Shown: in pieces, positions 43,434-51,390 of the stretch
Numbering within the stretch: the first letter of the stretch is position 1
Layout of the letters: every line of letters starts with the position of its first letter
Source: DGNJ01 sp002388905
Lineage (GTDB): Bacteria > Pseudomonadota > Gammaproteobacteria > Pseudomonadales > Porticoccaceae
Length of the DNA: 64,000 bases
NCBI GenBank assembly: GCA_036843405.1
Contig: DAITSJ010000002.1
Span: forward strand, 62,001 to 126,000
Direction of reading: 5' to 3'
The notes under the pieces: generated by a model
Databases searched by the model: none
Told to the model about the DNA's origin: nothing
The model's input: only the letters and a program-made list of their open reading frames with translations
Made by a program: the position numbers and the translations under genes

Positions 43434-44657
43434 TCAGATAAAGTCCGCCGGCGAGATATTGGGTTCCACGTCGAGCATGGCCTTGCCCAGAATTTCGTAA
43501 CCGACATAGGGCAGGTTGGCGACATGGCGGGCCCCGACACTAAGGTCACGCCAGTAGCGGCAGATTTCCTTGCGCTCGTCGAAAGCCCCTGATCCGGCAA
43601 AAAACATCAGTTCGTTGCAGGCCTGGGCAAGCAAGTCGATGGTGAAGGATCCCTCACCCTTGCTCTGGGCTCGCTCCAGCGGCGACATGGGTATTCGACT
43701 GACACCGGCCTCATCGATTTGACCGCAGGTTTTCTCCATGAGTAGCCGGGCGGCTTCCACCATGGCGGCAATCTTGCCGACGCCCGCCTGGACCACCGCT
43801 GAATCGGCCTGGCGCTTGTAGGTGGTATAGACGATGGGGCGGCTCTTCGAGGCTTCGAGCACCTCGCCGAGCATGCTTTCGGCGGCGCCGATCACCATGC
43901 CGTGTGCGGTGGCCCGGAGAAACGGCATAAAGGGCCAGTAATCGGAGGGCTCGCCCACATGTTTCTTGCCCTCGGGGTGATTGCCGATTCCACCCTGCTC
44001 GGCGATATTGAAGATGCGAGTGGACGGAACGAATACGTCCTCAACCACGCAGGTTTCGGAACCGGTACCGCGCATGCCGTTCATGAACCAGGAGTCCTCG
44101 ATGGTCACGTCCGTCATGGGCACATAGGCGAGAGCACCGGGGTGCACCGAACCATCGGGTTTGATAATGTTGACGCCGAACTGCCCCCATTCGGCGTGGC
44201 GGGAACCCGAACAGTAAGCCCACTTCCCGGTCACCCTGTAACCGCCTTCCACCTCCCGGGCTTCGCCGGGGGGCGTCACCGCGCCGCAGATGGTCGGGTG
44301 GCTGTCGCTGCTGCCGAATATCTCCTCCTGAAGCGCATCGGGGCCGAGGCTCGCTACCCAGGTGGTGCCGTGCAGGACGGTGTAGACCCACCCCACGGAC
44401 GGGTCGCCCTTGCCCAGTTCAGCACCCACCCTGGCCATGGCTGTGGCCGAGGTCCCGAGGCCGCCCCAACGGCGTGGCGAGGCCATCTCCCAGAAACCGG
44501 CATCCGTCAGTGCCGTAAAGACCTCATCGGTCAGGCGGCGCTCTTTGTCGTGGGCCGGACCACTGCGACGCAACAGCGGTTGCAGCTCCCTGGCACGCCC
44601 GATGAGTTCTTTTTCGGCTTTCTCGTTATAGCCCGCACCTTTCATGTTGGCACCCAT
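43434..44657 (-). CDS. Flavin-dependent aromatic monooxygenase, acyl-CoA-dehydrogenase fold (HpaH-C2/HsaA type)
   Basis: A 407-residue class D flavin monooxygenase; the ATG at 44657 follows GAGGTG. It has the ACAD-fold pattern but with monooxygenase-group segments: SPRRWGGLGTSATAMARV, DPSVGWVYTVLHGTTWVA, GGYRVTGKWAYCSGSRHAEW, GMRGTGSETCVVEDVFVP, and ICRYWRDLSVGARHVAN. It lacks the catalytic Glu context of dehydrogenases. Such enzymes hydroxylate phenols using reduced flavin from a separate reductase. The likely reductase is the flavin reductase-MarR fusion at 49410, as in the C1/C2 p-hydroxyphenylacetate system. Confidence 0.82.
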   Translation of the reverse strand: MGANMKGAGYNEKAEKELIGRARELQPLLRRSGPAHDKERRLTDEVFTALTDAGFWEMASPRRWGGLGTSATAMARVGAELGKGDPSVGWVYTVLHGTTWVASLGPDALQEEIFGSSDSHPTICGAVTPPGEAREVEGGYRVTGKWAYCSGSRHAEWGQFGVNIIKPDGSVHPGALAYVPMTDVTIEDSWFMNGMRGTGSETCVVEDVFVPSTRIFNIAEQGGIGNHPEGKKHVGEPSDYWPFMPFLRATAHGMVIGAAESMLGEVLEASKSRPIVYTTYKRQADSAVVQAGVGKIAAMVEAARLLMEKTCGQIDEAGVSRIPMSPLERAQSKGEGSFTIDLLAQACNELMFFAGSGAFDERKEICRYWRDLSVGARHVANLPYVGYEILGKAMLDVEPNISPADFI

Positions 44658-45010
44658 ATTGTTCACCTCTTGCGTATTGAACTCGACTTATCAAGGCCGC
44701 TACTGACTGAGTTTCAAGCCGGGAACAGCAACGGCGTCACTCAGGCAACCGACTTTTCCGGTCCTCGCTCCGGCCACCCTCACTCAGGGCCATCCGAAGT
44801 GACTGACAAATCGAGCATATCCCAAGCCGGATGATTGCGCAACTTATAACAAATCTGTTCAATGTGTTCAGTATGATCGAGATCAACCAACCGGCATTTT
44901 CACCGGGCGGGCCAGTGAAAGAGACAGGCTTGAGGGCTTTCCGGGATTTGACGCAGGGGCGAGAGAGGCGGAACGATCAGGCCGGCGCCGGCCCTGCAAA
45001 AAGAGAACGG
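44658..45010. other. Intergenic region upstream of the flavin monooxygenase
   Basis: No gene is supported. It contains the leftward promoter and the ACAAATCTGTTCAATGTG motif described separately. It is AT-richer than its surroundings at 44830-44890. Confidence 0.45.
44843..44871 (-). promoter_or_regulatory. Putative promoter and shared operator motif of the flavin monooxygenase
   Basis: On the minus strand CTGAAC (44866-44871) and TATAAG (44843-44848) are 17 bases apart. Between and over them lies ACAAATCTGTTCAATGTG (44849-44866), nearly the same as 47980-47999 in the dioxygenase/CoA-transferase promoter region. A common regulator is inferred. Confidence 0.5.
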
Positions 45011-45667
45011 TCAGGTTTGCAGAGCCATCCGGTTGAGGGTGTTCATGATGCTGTCGAGGAGCTGCTCGGTGGAGCGCTGGCTGGGGACGAAGACGTAAGA
45101 GGTATTGATGCGCAGTATCAGTTCCGCGCACAGTACCCGGTCCAGGGAGCAGCCCAGGGATTCCTCGAGTTCGTCGAAAAACAACGACAGGGCGTTGGCC
45201 ATGACCTCGGAATAGTGGGGAAAGTAGCGGCGCAAAAATTCCAGAAAAAAGTGCGGCTCCGCTTCCAGCAGGTACTCGGCCATGGTCTCGCTGGAATAGT
45301 GGGCGAGAAACTCCACCAGTGCCACCAGGCTTTCACGACCGTTGGTGGCGGTGGAGACGGCTTCGTTGATTCCATCCTCAAAGCGCTCGCGGGTTCGCTG
45401 GGCAAGGCTTTCCAGTAGAATTTCCTTGGTGGGGAAATAGCGGTACAGGGTCCCCCGGGCAACACCCGCCACTCGGGAAATGCTACTCATGGACAAACTG
45501 CGCAAGCCCTGTTTGGAGGCGGCGGCCAGTGTCGCATCAAGGATACGGTTGATGCTTTGCTCAGGCCCGGACGAGCGGGTCTGGGTCATTGCACCCAGGG
45601 AGGTGCTATCGGCCTTGTCGGCCGCTGTTTTCTTGTCTTTGTTCGCACTGAAACGATGTTGATTCAT
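45011..45667 (-). CDS. TetR/AcrR-family transcriptional regulator
   Basis: Starting at the ATG at 45667 the protein has 218 residues. The N-terminal helix-turn-helix is typical: INRILDATLAAASKQGLRSL, then ISRVAGVARGTLYRYFPTKEILLESL. The C-terminal ligand domain is variable. It lies between the flavin monooxygenase and the dioxygenase genes, on the same strand as both. It is the best candidate for binding the motif shared by 44849 and 47980. The ligand is probably an aromatic or CoA intermediate, but this is inference. Confidence 0.9.
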   Translation of the reverse strand: MNQHRFSANKDKKTAADKADSTSLGAMTQTRSSGPEQSINRILDATLAAASKQGLRSLSMSSISRVAGVARGTLYRYFPTKEILLESLAQRTRERFEDGINEAVSTATNGRESLVALVEFLAHYSSETMAEYLLEAEPHFFLEFLRRYFPHYSEVMANALSLFFDELEESLGCSLDRVLCAELILRINTSYVFVPSQRSTEQLLDSIMNTLNRMALQT

Positions 45668-45838
45668 CACACGACCGCTCTCGAAGTTTATCTGCCCGGC
45701 CCAATGCCGCCTGGCACCACGCAGCGGGACGAATTTTTGGCACAAGCGATCCGCACTGTCAATGCACCGCGATCCGCCAACGCGTCAAATAGAGCAGATA
45801 ATACCAGCCCCCGGTAACGTGTTGCATTTTCGGGCTCA

Positions 45839-45862
45839 GGCGGCGCACTCCGTCGCGCCGCC
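45839..45862. repeat. 8-bp hairpin downstream of the dioxygenase beta gene
   Basis: GGCGGCGC (45839-45846) pairs with GCGCCGCC (45855-45862) around a loop of eight, 33 bases past the stop. There is no U-tract, so termination is uncertain. Confidence 0.4.
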
Positions 45863-45894
45863 ACCGTACCATCGATTTAGGGGCGGGAAACGGC

Positions 45895-46464
45895 TCAGAA
45901 GAAGATCGCCAGGTTGGGCATGCTCAGCACCGACATGTCCAGGTCGATAATCCGGCGCGCCAGCTTCAGTTCGCCGTCCACCAGCCGCCACCGGTCCATG
46001 CGTTTGCCCGACATCAGCTGGTAATCGTGCTGCTCGAAACGGTTGCGGGTCACCAGGAAGTAGCTGGTCACGTCATACTCGTTCTCGCGCTCGGTTTTGT
46101 GGACGATAACGTTGGTGATCAGCCGCCGGGTCCGGGACGAGGGCTCCTCGGCCCAGGCCACGTTGGTATCCTCGATGCGGAAGATGCGCAGCATCATCGA
46201 TTCGTGGTTCTCGAACAGGTGCATCATGGGCCGCCCTTTCTTCTTCTTGTCCGAGCGGGTGTGGGTCACCTTCACCGGCGCCTGGTAGACGATATCCTCG
46301 GTAAAGCACTTCGCCCACTCGTTCAGTTGCAGGTTGTCGAGCAGGGCCGCTTCGTCGTAGAGGAATTCGACAATCCGGTTATACATGTCGGAACCCACCG
46401 GCACCCGGTCGGTAACCGCGGGCTCCCCGGAATTGTCCACGGCGGGGTTGAATACTTCGCTCAT
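45895..46464 (-). CDS. Ring-hydroxylating dioxygenase beta subunit
   Basis: A 189-residue NTF2-fold protein of the dioxygenase small-subunit family: YNRIVEFLYDEAALLDNLQLNEWAKCFTEDIVYQAPV at the start, RSDKKKKGRPMMHLFENHESM, and SGKRMDRWRLVDGELKLARR near the end. Beta subunits are structural in alpha3beta3 dioxygenases. It follows the alpha gene by 52 bases on the same strand, so the pair forms one enzyme. A GGAGAG site precedes the start. Confidence 0.93.
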   Translation of the reverse strand: MSEVFNPAVDNSGEPAVTDRVPVGSDMYNRIVEFLYDEAALLDNLQLNEWAKCFTEDIVYQAPVKVTHTRSDKKKKGRPMMHLFENHESMMLRIFRIEDTNVAWAEEPSSRTRRLITNVIVHKTERENEYDVTSYFLVTRNRFEQHDYQLMSGKRMDRWRLVDGELKLARRIIDLDMSVLSMPNLAIFF

Positions 46465-46516
46465 TGCATACTCTCCGTTTGACCTTTAATTGGCGTGCCT
46501 GTTGTCCGGTGACCGA

Positions 46517-47893
46517 TCAACCGAGCATGGCCTCGCGGTACGCGAGCCACCACTCCCACTGGGTGTCGTCCTTGGCAAAGCCCTCGTAGACCTTGCCGCC
46601 GCCCGGCCAGTCCGCCGGTTTGTTCTCGCCGATAAAGGCCTGATACTTGAGGGTCATATTGCGCCGGCCGATGGCACCGCGCGCGTTTTTGGAAATATGG
46701 GGCCAGGTGTCGGTGTCGTCCTGCTCGATAAGACCCGAGGTACCGATCTGCTGAACGGCGCTGCGCAACATTTTTTCCTTGATGGGTTCGGGGCAGTCTT
46801 TTTCGGTGAACATCCAGGTCCAGAATTCTGAACGGTCCGGCCCGCGGGGTACGATGATGTGGATCCCCATGGCGCCGAGCATGGTGCCGTCGGATTGGGG
46901 CGCGTACACGAACAGGAAGTTGATATTCGGAAAAATACCACCCACCTGCGGCGGCCGCTCCACCAGCATCCGGATCTGGCCCTCGGAGAGGTGATTGCTC
47001 AGTTCCGGCACCAGTTCGGAGGTAATTCCCGGCGGCGGGAATTTGTGGATGCGATCCTCCAGCTTCATGCTCTTGGCATCCTGCTCCTTGGCCGTGGCAA
47101 AGGTCATTTCGATGGGAATACAGCGGGCATTGTGGCCGTTGGCGCTGACATTGACGCCGTACATGGCGGGAGGCTCACCCGAATCGCCGGTGCTGAACAG
47201 CCCGGCATCCTGCAGCCAACGGTGCAGGGTCAGCGTGTGGAAGCCGTCCCCCCCGGACTGTTCCCCGGAACATTTCCAGTTACAGTCGATGGACACTTTC
47301 TGAGGCGGACCGAGCACTTCAAGCCCTTTGTCGGTGCGGTTCCAGAGCATGTCCATATAGAACTTGATGTCGCCCAGATATTCCTCCAGGGACGGGCCGT
47401 CAATATTCCAGGTGGCAAAGATCAAACCGCCATAAAGCTCGACCCTGGCCTTTTTCAGGCCCAACTCGGATTTCTCGCAGATATTGCCGTGCATCTTCTC
47501 CTTCTCGGCGGGGGCACCGACGAAATCGCCATTGGGGCGGAAAGCCCAACCGTGGTAGATGCACTTGTGAACCGGGGAGTTGCCCTCCTCGCCCAGGGCC
47601 ACGCGCATGCCCCGGTGAGGGCAGACGTTAAGGGAGGCATGGATGTTGCCCTCGCGATCCCTGGCGACAATCAGTTCATCCTCGCCAATGGGGCGCACCA
47701 TGTAATCGTTGGAGTTGGGGATCTCGGACTCATGGCCCAGGAGATTCCAGCCCTTGCCAAAGAGGTGCTCAAGCTCCAGCTCGTAAAGGGACTGGTCCCC
47801 CATGGCGCGAAGGGAAACCTCGCGGGTCTCCAGGTTGAAAAGATCTTCGACGGCCGTGCCGTCCCACAACACCCTTTTAGATTGTCTGGTCAT
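46517..47893 (-). CDS. Ring-hydroxylating dioxygenase alpha subunit
   Basis: A 458-residue large subunit, normal in length. The Rieske set is Cys91-x-His93 and Cys111-x2-His114 (CPHRG, CIYHGW). The catalytic iron ligands are Asp216, His219, His224 in GEQSGGDGFHTLTLH. It is therefore complete, unlike the pair at 40109-42231. It probably dihydroxylates an aromatic ring. No ferredoxin or reductase gene is in the window, so electron partners must be encoded elsewhere. Its promoter region is shared back-to-back with the CoA-transferase gene. Confidence 0.95.
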   Translation of the reverse strand: MTRQSKRVLWDGTAVEDLFNLETREVSLRAMGDQSLYELELEHLFGKGWNLLGHESEIPNSNDYMVRPIGEDELIVARDREGNIHASLNVCPHRGMRVALGEEGNSPVHKCIYHGWAFRPNGDFVGAPAEKEKMHGNICEKSELGLKKARVELYGGLIFATWNIDGPSLEEYLGDIKFYMDMLWNRTDKGLEVLGPPQKVSIDCNWKCSGEQSGGDGFHTLTLHRWLQDAGLFSTGDSGEPPAMYGVNVSANGHNARCIPIEMTFATAKEQDAKSMKLEDRIHKFPPPGITSELVPELSNHLSEGQIRMLVERPPQVGGIFPNINFLFVYAPQSDGTMLGAMGIHIIVPRGPDRSEFWTWMFTEKDCPEPIKEKMLRSAVQQIGTSGLIEQDDTDTWPHISKNARGAIGRRNMTLKYQAFIGENKPADWPGGGKVYEGFAKDDTQWEWWLAYREAMLG

Positions 47894-47966
47894 GACTGCA
47901 AGCTCCTGTAAACTTGGGTACGCGCAAACTCAAAATAGAAGACCGCGTTTGTGATTATCGACAAGC

Positions 47967-47995
47967 ATTATACGCTTTGACAAATATCTGTTCAA
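47967..47995 (-). promoter_or_regulatory. Putative promoter of the dioxygenase alpha-beta genes
   Basis: On the minus strand a perfect -10, TATAAT (47967-47972), lies 17 bases from TTGAAC (47990-47995). The -35 is within the shared motif at 47980-47999. Confidence 0.6.
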
Positions 47996-48005
47996 TATGC
48001 ACAAT
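47977..48005 (+). promoter_or_regulatory. Putative promoter of the CoA-transferase gene, with shared operator motif
   Basis: A perfect -35, TTGACA (47977-47982), and CACAAT (48000-48005) are 17 bases apart. The two divergent promoters overlap, and ACAAATATCTGTTCAATATG (47980-47999) covers both -35 boxes. Binding here would control both directions. Confidence 0.6.
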
Positions 48006-48109
48006 TCTAACACATTGCGATGTCGGCAACGTCCGCCCGTCCCGCGCAACAGCGCGGCACCCACAGGTAAAACTAGTACAGCACCTCTTTCTTTGACAGG
48101 AGATATTGC

Positions 48110-49291
48110 ATGACGGCTCCCCTGGAAGGCCTGAAAATTCTCGACTTCTCGGTGCTGCTGCCCGGCCCCTACGCCACCCAGATGCTCGCCGACATGGGTG
48201 CCGACGTTCTGCGCATCGAGTCGCCCACGCGCACCGATATGATGCGAATCGTGGAACCCCAGGTGGGCGGCATTTCCGCCGCTCACGGCACGGTGAACCG
48301 CAACAAGCGATCCCTGACGCTGGATTTGAAACAGCCGGAAGCCGTGGCTATTGTCAGGCAACTGGTGGCCGAATACGACATAATCGTGGAGCAATTCCGG
48401 CCGGGAGTCATGTCGCGCCTGGGCCTCGGCTACGAGGCAATGGCCGAAATCAACCCGGCCCTGATCTACTGTTCCATCACCGGCTACGGCCAGACGGGCC
48501 CCCTGAAGGACCGGGCCGGCCACGATATCAACTACCTGTCCCTGGCCGGCCTGGCCAGTTTCAGTGGCCGGGAAAGTTCCGGACCGGTACTGTCGGGCAC
48601 CCAGATCGCCGATGTCGCCGGTGGCAGCCACCACGCGGTCATGGGCATTCTCGCCGCGGTGATACAACGCCAGGCCTCCGGCGAAGGCCAGCATATCGAC
48701 ATCAGCATGAGCGATGCTGCCCTCGCCCTGACAACCATGCACGGTTCCTCGTACCTCGGCGGCGGTCATTTGCCGGGGCTGGAGACGGAAATGCTCAATG
48801 GCGGCACCTTCTATGATTATTACCGCACTGCCGATCACCGCTATATCTCGGTGGGCAGCCTCGAACCCCAGTTCTTCACGGCCTTTTTCGAGGCCATCGG
48901 TCAGCCCGAATGGCGCAAGCGGGCCACCGACCCCGACCACGATGCCCAGATGAACCTGAAAAAAGATATCCAGGCGATCATCGGTCAGAAGCCCTTTGCC
49001 GAATGGAAGGCCCTCTTCGCCGGGCTCGATGCCTGTGTCGAGCCGGTGCTTACTCTGGAGGAGGTCAGGGAACACCCGCATTTTCGGGATCGCGGGATGT
49101 TCGTGAAGGTTCCGGCGCCGGGCGGCGAGGAACTGCTCCAGATTGGCAACCCCATAAAATTCTCCGGCGCCGACTCTCGCTACGACTTCGCCGGAGCGAC
49201 ACTCGGCGCACACAATGACGAAGTACTGGATGAGATGGGATTCAAGCGCGCCGAGATCGAGGACCTGAAAAACAAGGGGGTTACCCGCTGA
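48110..49291 (+). CDS. CaiB/BaiF family CoA transferase
   Basis: A 393-residue class III CoA transferase with AGGAGA at a good distance from the ATG. Family features: LEGLKILDFSVLLPGPYATQMLADMGADVLRIESP, RNKRSLTLDLK, VEQFRPGVMSRLGLGYEAM, and ITGYGQTGPLKDRAGHDINY. The catalytic Asp is in the segment SMSDAALALTT. It moves CoA from a donor acyl-CoA to a carboxylate, activating an acid for beta-oxidation. It shares a divergent promoter with the dioxygenase, so its substrate is probably an acid in the same pathway. Confidence 0.93.
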   Translation: MTAPLEGLKILDFSVLLPGPYATQMLADMGADVLRIESPTRTDMMRIVEPQVGGISAAHGTVNRNKRSLTLDLKQPEAVAIVRQLVAEYDIIVEQFRPGVMSRLGLGYEAMAEINPALIYCSITGYGQTGPLKDRAGHDINYLSLAGLASFSGRESSGPVLSGTQIADVAGGSHHAVMGILAAVIQRQASGEGQHIDISMSDAALALTTMHGSSYLGGGHLPGLETEMLNGGTFYDYYRTADHRYISVGSLEPQFFTAFFEAIGQPEWRKRATDPDHDAQMNLKKDIQAIIGQKPFAEWKALFAGLDACVEPVLTLEEVREHPHFRDRGMFVKVPAPGGEELLQIGNPIKFSGADSRYDFAGATLGAHNDEVLDEMGFKRAEIEDLKNKGVTR

Positions 49292-49318
49292 CCGGGTCAA
49301 ACCTGACCGGGTCAAACC
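49289..49318. repeat. Tandem duplicate of a 15-base palindromic unit at the CoA-transferase stop
   Basis: TGACCGGGTCAAACC occurs twice in direct succession (49289-49303 and 49304-49318). Each copy contains the inverted repeat TGACC-G-GGTCA. The first TGA is the CoA-transferase stop codon. The block lies about 90 bases before the flavin-reductase start and could be a double operator. Confidence 0.7.
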
Positions 49319-49409
49319 ATGCGGCAAAGCCGGTGCCGAGCATCTAAACTTGCGGTCAGAGACCCGGGACAAGGCACATACAACGCATATCCACTTCCAG
49401 GAGCAGACT

Positions 49410-50384
49410 ATGCCTGACAACAATCAATTTGATCCCATGGAGTTCCGCAAAACACTGGGCACCTTCACTACGGGGGTCTGCGTGATCACCACTCGCGCGC
49501 CCGACGGCGAACCGGTTGGCCTCACCGCCAACAGCTTCAATTCCGTATCGCTGGACCCGCCCATGGTGCTGTGGAGTCTTGCCAAGACCTCGCGGAATCT
49601 GGAAGCCTTCGAAAATGCCGAGCACTGGGCGGTCCATATTCTGGCCCAGGGACAGGAGGACCTGTCCACCAAGTTCGCCAAGAGCGGCGAGGACAAGTTT
49701 GCCGGCGTCGAGACACGGGAGGGTGTCGGCGGCATACCCCTGCTCTCGGGTTGCACATCGTTGATGCAGTGCCAGAGCGAATACAAATACGAGGGCGGCG
49801 ACCACATTATCTTCGTGGGCCGCGTGGTCGACTTCCAGCGGGACGAAAAACCGCCGCTGGTATTCATGGCCGGGCGCTATGCCACTGCCTCCGACAGGAC
49901 GGAAAACACTCCGACGCCTGAGGAAATCGCGCAGGCCACCAACCCGAGCTTCAGTGACAACTCCCTGGACTACCTGCTGCCACGGGCCCACTACAATATC
50001 TATTCCCGGGTCCGCAAGTTTCACGAAAGCCATGGCCTGTCGGATCACCAGTATTTCGTCCTGTGCAGCCTGATGGCAGAGGACGGCCGCTCCTGGGGCG
50101 AGATGAACCAGATGTTCGGCATGACCGGCCATACCATCACCCGCGAACACCTCCAGGAATTGAAATCCCGCGACCTGATCACGGCCGTCCCCGACGACGA
50201 CAACAGTCCCATGCACCTGACCGCCGACGGCCGGGATATGGCGCTCCGGGTGATTTCCGAGTCCAAGGCCATCGAAGCGGATATACTCTCCCACTTCGAT
50301 GAACGGGACGCGGCACTGCTCAAGAAGCTGTTGCGCCAGCTTGTCCGAATTACCGATATCGGTGTACCCGGCCTCTGGAAATAG
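49410..50384 (+). CDS. Flavin reductase with C-terminal MarR-like domain (C1-hpah type)
   Basis: The ATG at 49410 (behind AGGAGC) gives 324 residues. The N-terminal half is a flavin:NADH reductase of the HpaC group: FRKTLGTFTTGVCVITTRAP, VGLTANSFNSVSLDPPMVLW, and DHIIFVGRVVDF. The C-terminal half (from about residue 190, YLLPRAHYNIYSRVRKFHE) is a winged-helix MarR-like domain with SDHQYFVLCSLMAEDG and GMTGHTITREHLQELKSRDLIT. This fusion is known from the A. baumannii p-hydroxyphenylacetate hydroxylase reductase, where substrate binding to the MarR part releases autoinhibition. The oxygenase partner is probably the gene at 43434. Confidence 0.87.
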   Translation: MPDNNQFDPMEFRKTLGTFTTGVCVITTRAPDGEPVGLTANSFNSVSLDPPMVLWSLAKTSRNLEAFENAEHWAVHILAQGQEDLSTKFAKSGEDKFAGVETREGVGGIPLLSGCTSLMQCQSEYKYEGGDHIIFVGRVVDFQRDEKPPLVFMAGRYATASDRTENTPTPEEIAQATNPSFSDNSLDYLLPRAHYNIYSRVRKFHESHGLSDHQYFVLCSLMAEDGRSWGEMNQMFGMTGHTITREHLQELKSRDLITAVPDDDNSPMHLTADGRDMALRVISESKAIEADILSHFDERDAALLKKLLRQLVRITDIGVPGLWK

Positions 50385-50415
50385 AGCAGTTGCCGGATTC
50401 ACCATTAGAGAGGGC

Positions 50416-51222
50416 ATGGCTTTGACAGGTCAGACCGAAAACGAGAACACCCTGAAACTGGAAGGCACACCCAACTTCCGGGACCTGGGTGGCCTGGTGG
50501 CCCGGGACGGCCGGGCAGTACGCACGGGAATGCTCTTTCGCACCGAGGGCCCTGAGTTCCTCACCGGGCGCGACAGTGAGAAACTGCGTGCCTGCGGTAT
50601 CCGCCTGGTCTGCGACCTGCGCAGCGAGGGCGAACGCCACGCCGCGCCCAACAGCTGGTGCGAGGGAATGGACGTGGAGATCCTCGAGTCCGGCGGCGCC
50701 GTCGACCTGCGGGCGCGGAACAACGATGCCTGGGAAGCCCTGCGGGCCGACCCTTCCGCCCGTGGCGCCCGGCGAGCGGTCATCCACAACTACCGGGCCA
50801 TGCCCTGGGCCCTGGCCGTTGACCTGCGTCGCCTTATCGACGGCATGCTGGTGCACGGCCGCTTGCCGGCGCTTATCCACTGCACGGCGGGCAAGGATCG
50901 CACCGGTTTTGTCGTTGCCATGCTCTTACTGGCCCTGGATATCCCCCGGGACACGGTCTTCGAAGACTACCTGCTCAGTGCCCGCCACATGACAGACCGC
51001 TTCCATCCCTCGGTGAGAGACACCTTCAGGGATACCTTCGGCTACGAGCCGAGCCCGGAAACGCTGGCCGCGATGACCGGCATCGACGGCGAATACCTGG
51101 CCGCGTCACTGGCGTCGGTGGAGGAGGAGTCCGGCTCCCTGGAGACTTATTTCGCCGAGAACATGGGCCTGACCGGCGACAAACAGTCCCGCCTTCGGGA
51201 TCTGCTGCTCGACGGCTCCTGA
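50416..51222 (+). CDS. Protein tyrosine/serine phosphatase (Y_phosphatase3 type)
   Basis: A 268-residue cytoplasmic phosphatase from the ATG at 50416. The N-terminal NFRDLGG motif and the P-loop HCTAGKDRTGF (Cys-x5-Arg) are characteristic; the general acid region is in the middle. Related enzymes include MptpB. It has no secretion signal. Its place between a flavin reductase and a TetR gene is unusual, and its target is unknown. It could be an activity on phosphorylated metabolites rather than proteins. Confidence 0.9.
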   Translation: MALTGQTENENTLKLEGTPNFRDLGGLVARDGRAVRTGMLFRTEGPEFLTGRDSEKLRACGIRLVCDLRSEGERHAAPNSWCEGMDVEILESGGAVDLRARNNDAWEALRADPSARGARRAVIHNYRAMPWALAVDLRRLIDGMLVHGRLPALIHCTAGKDRTGFVVAMLLLALDIPRDTVFEDYLLSARHMTDRFHPSVRDTFRDTFGYEPSPETLAAMTGIDGEYLAASLASVEEESGSLETYFAENMGLTGDKQSRLRDLLLDGS

Positions 51223-51390
51223 GTTATTTTTTAACGATCACTGTCCGCTTCAGGCAGACAGCCCTGCCCCCTGGCCTGTCTCCCGTTATTCGACACCCGT
51301 CAAGGTCCCGATTATACTCGCGGCTTACCACGCACCTATCATGACAGCAATGTCGCTTTATCAAGGCGTTACCACGCGGAGAGAATCACC

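Noticed and set aside
47930..49423. A 497-codon antisense frame over the CoA-transferase gene
   Set aside because: It mirrors the coding strand's codon structure and shows no family motif; the CaiB/BaiF gene on the plus strand is complete.
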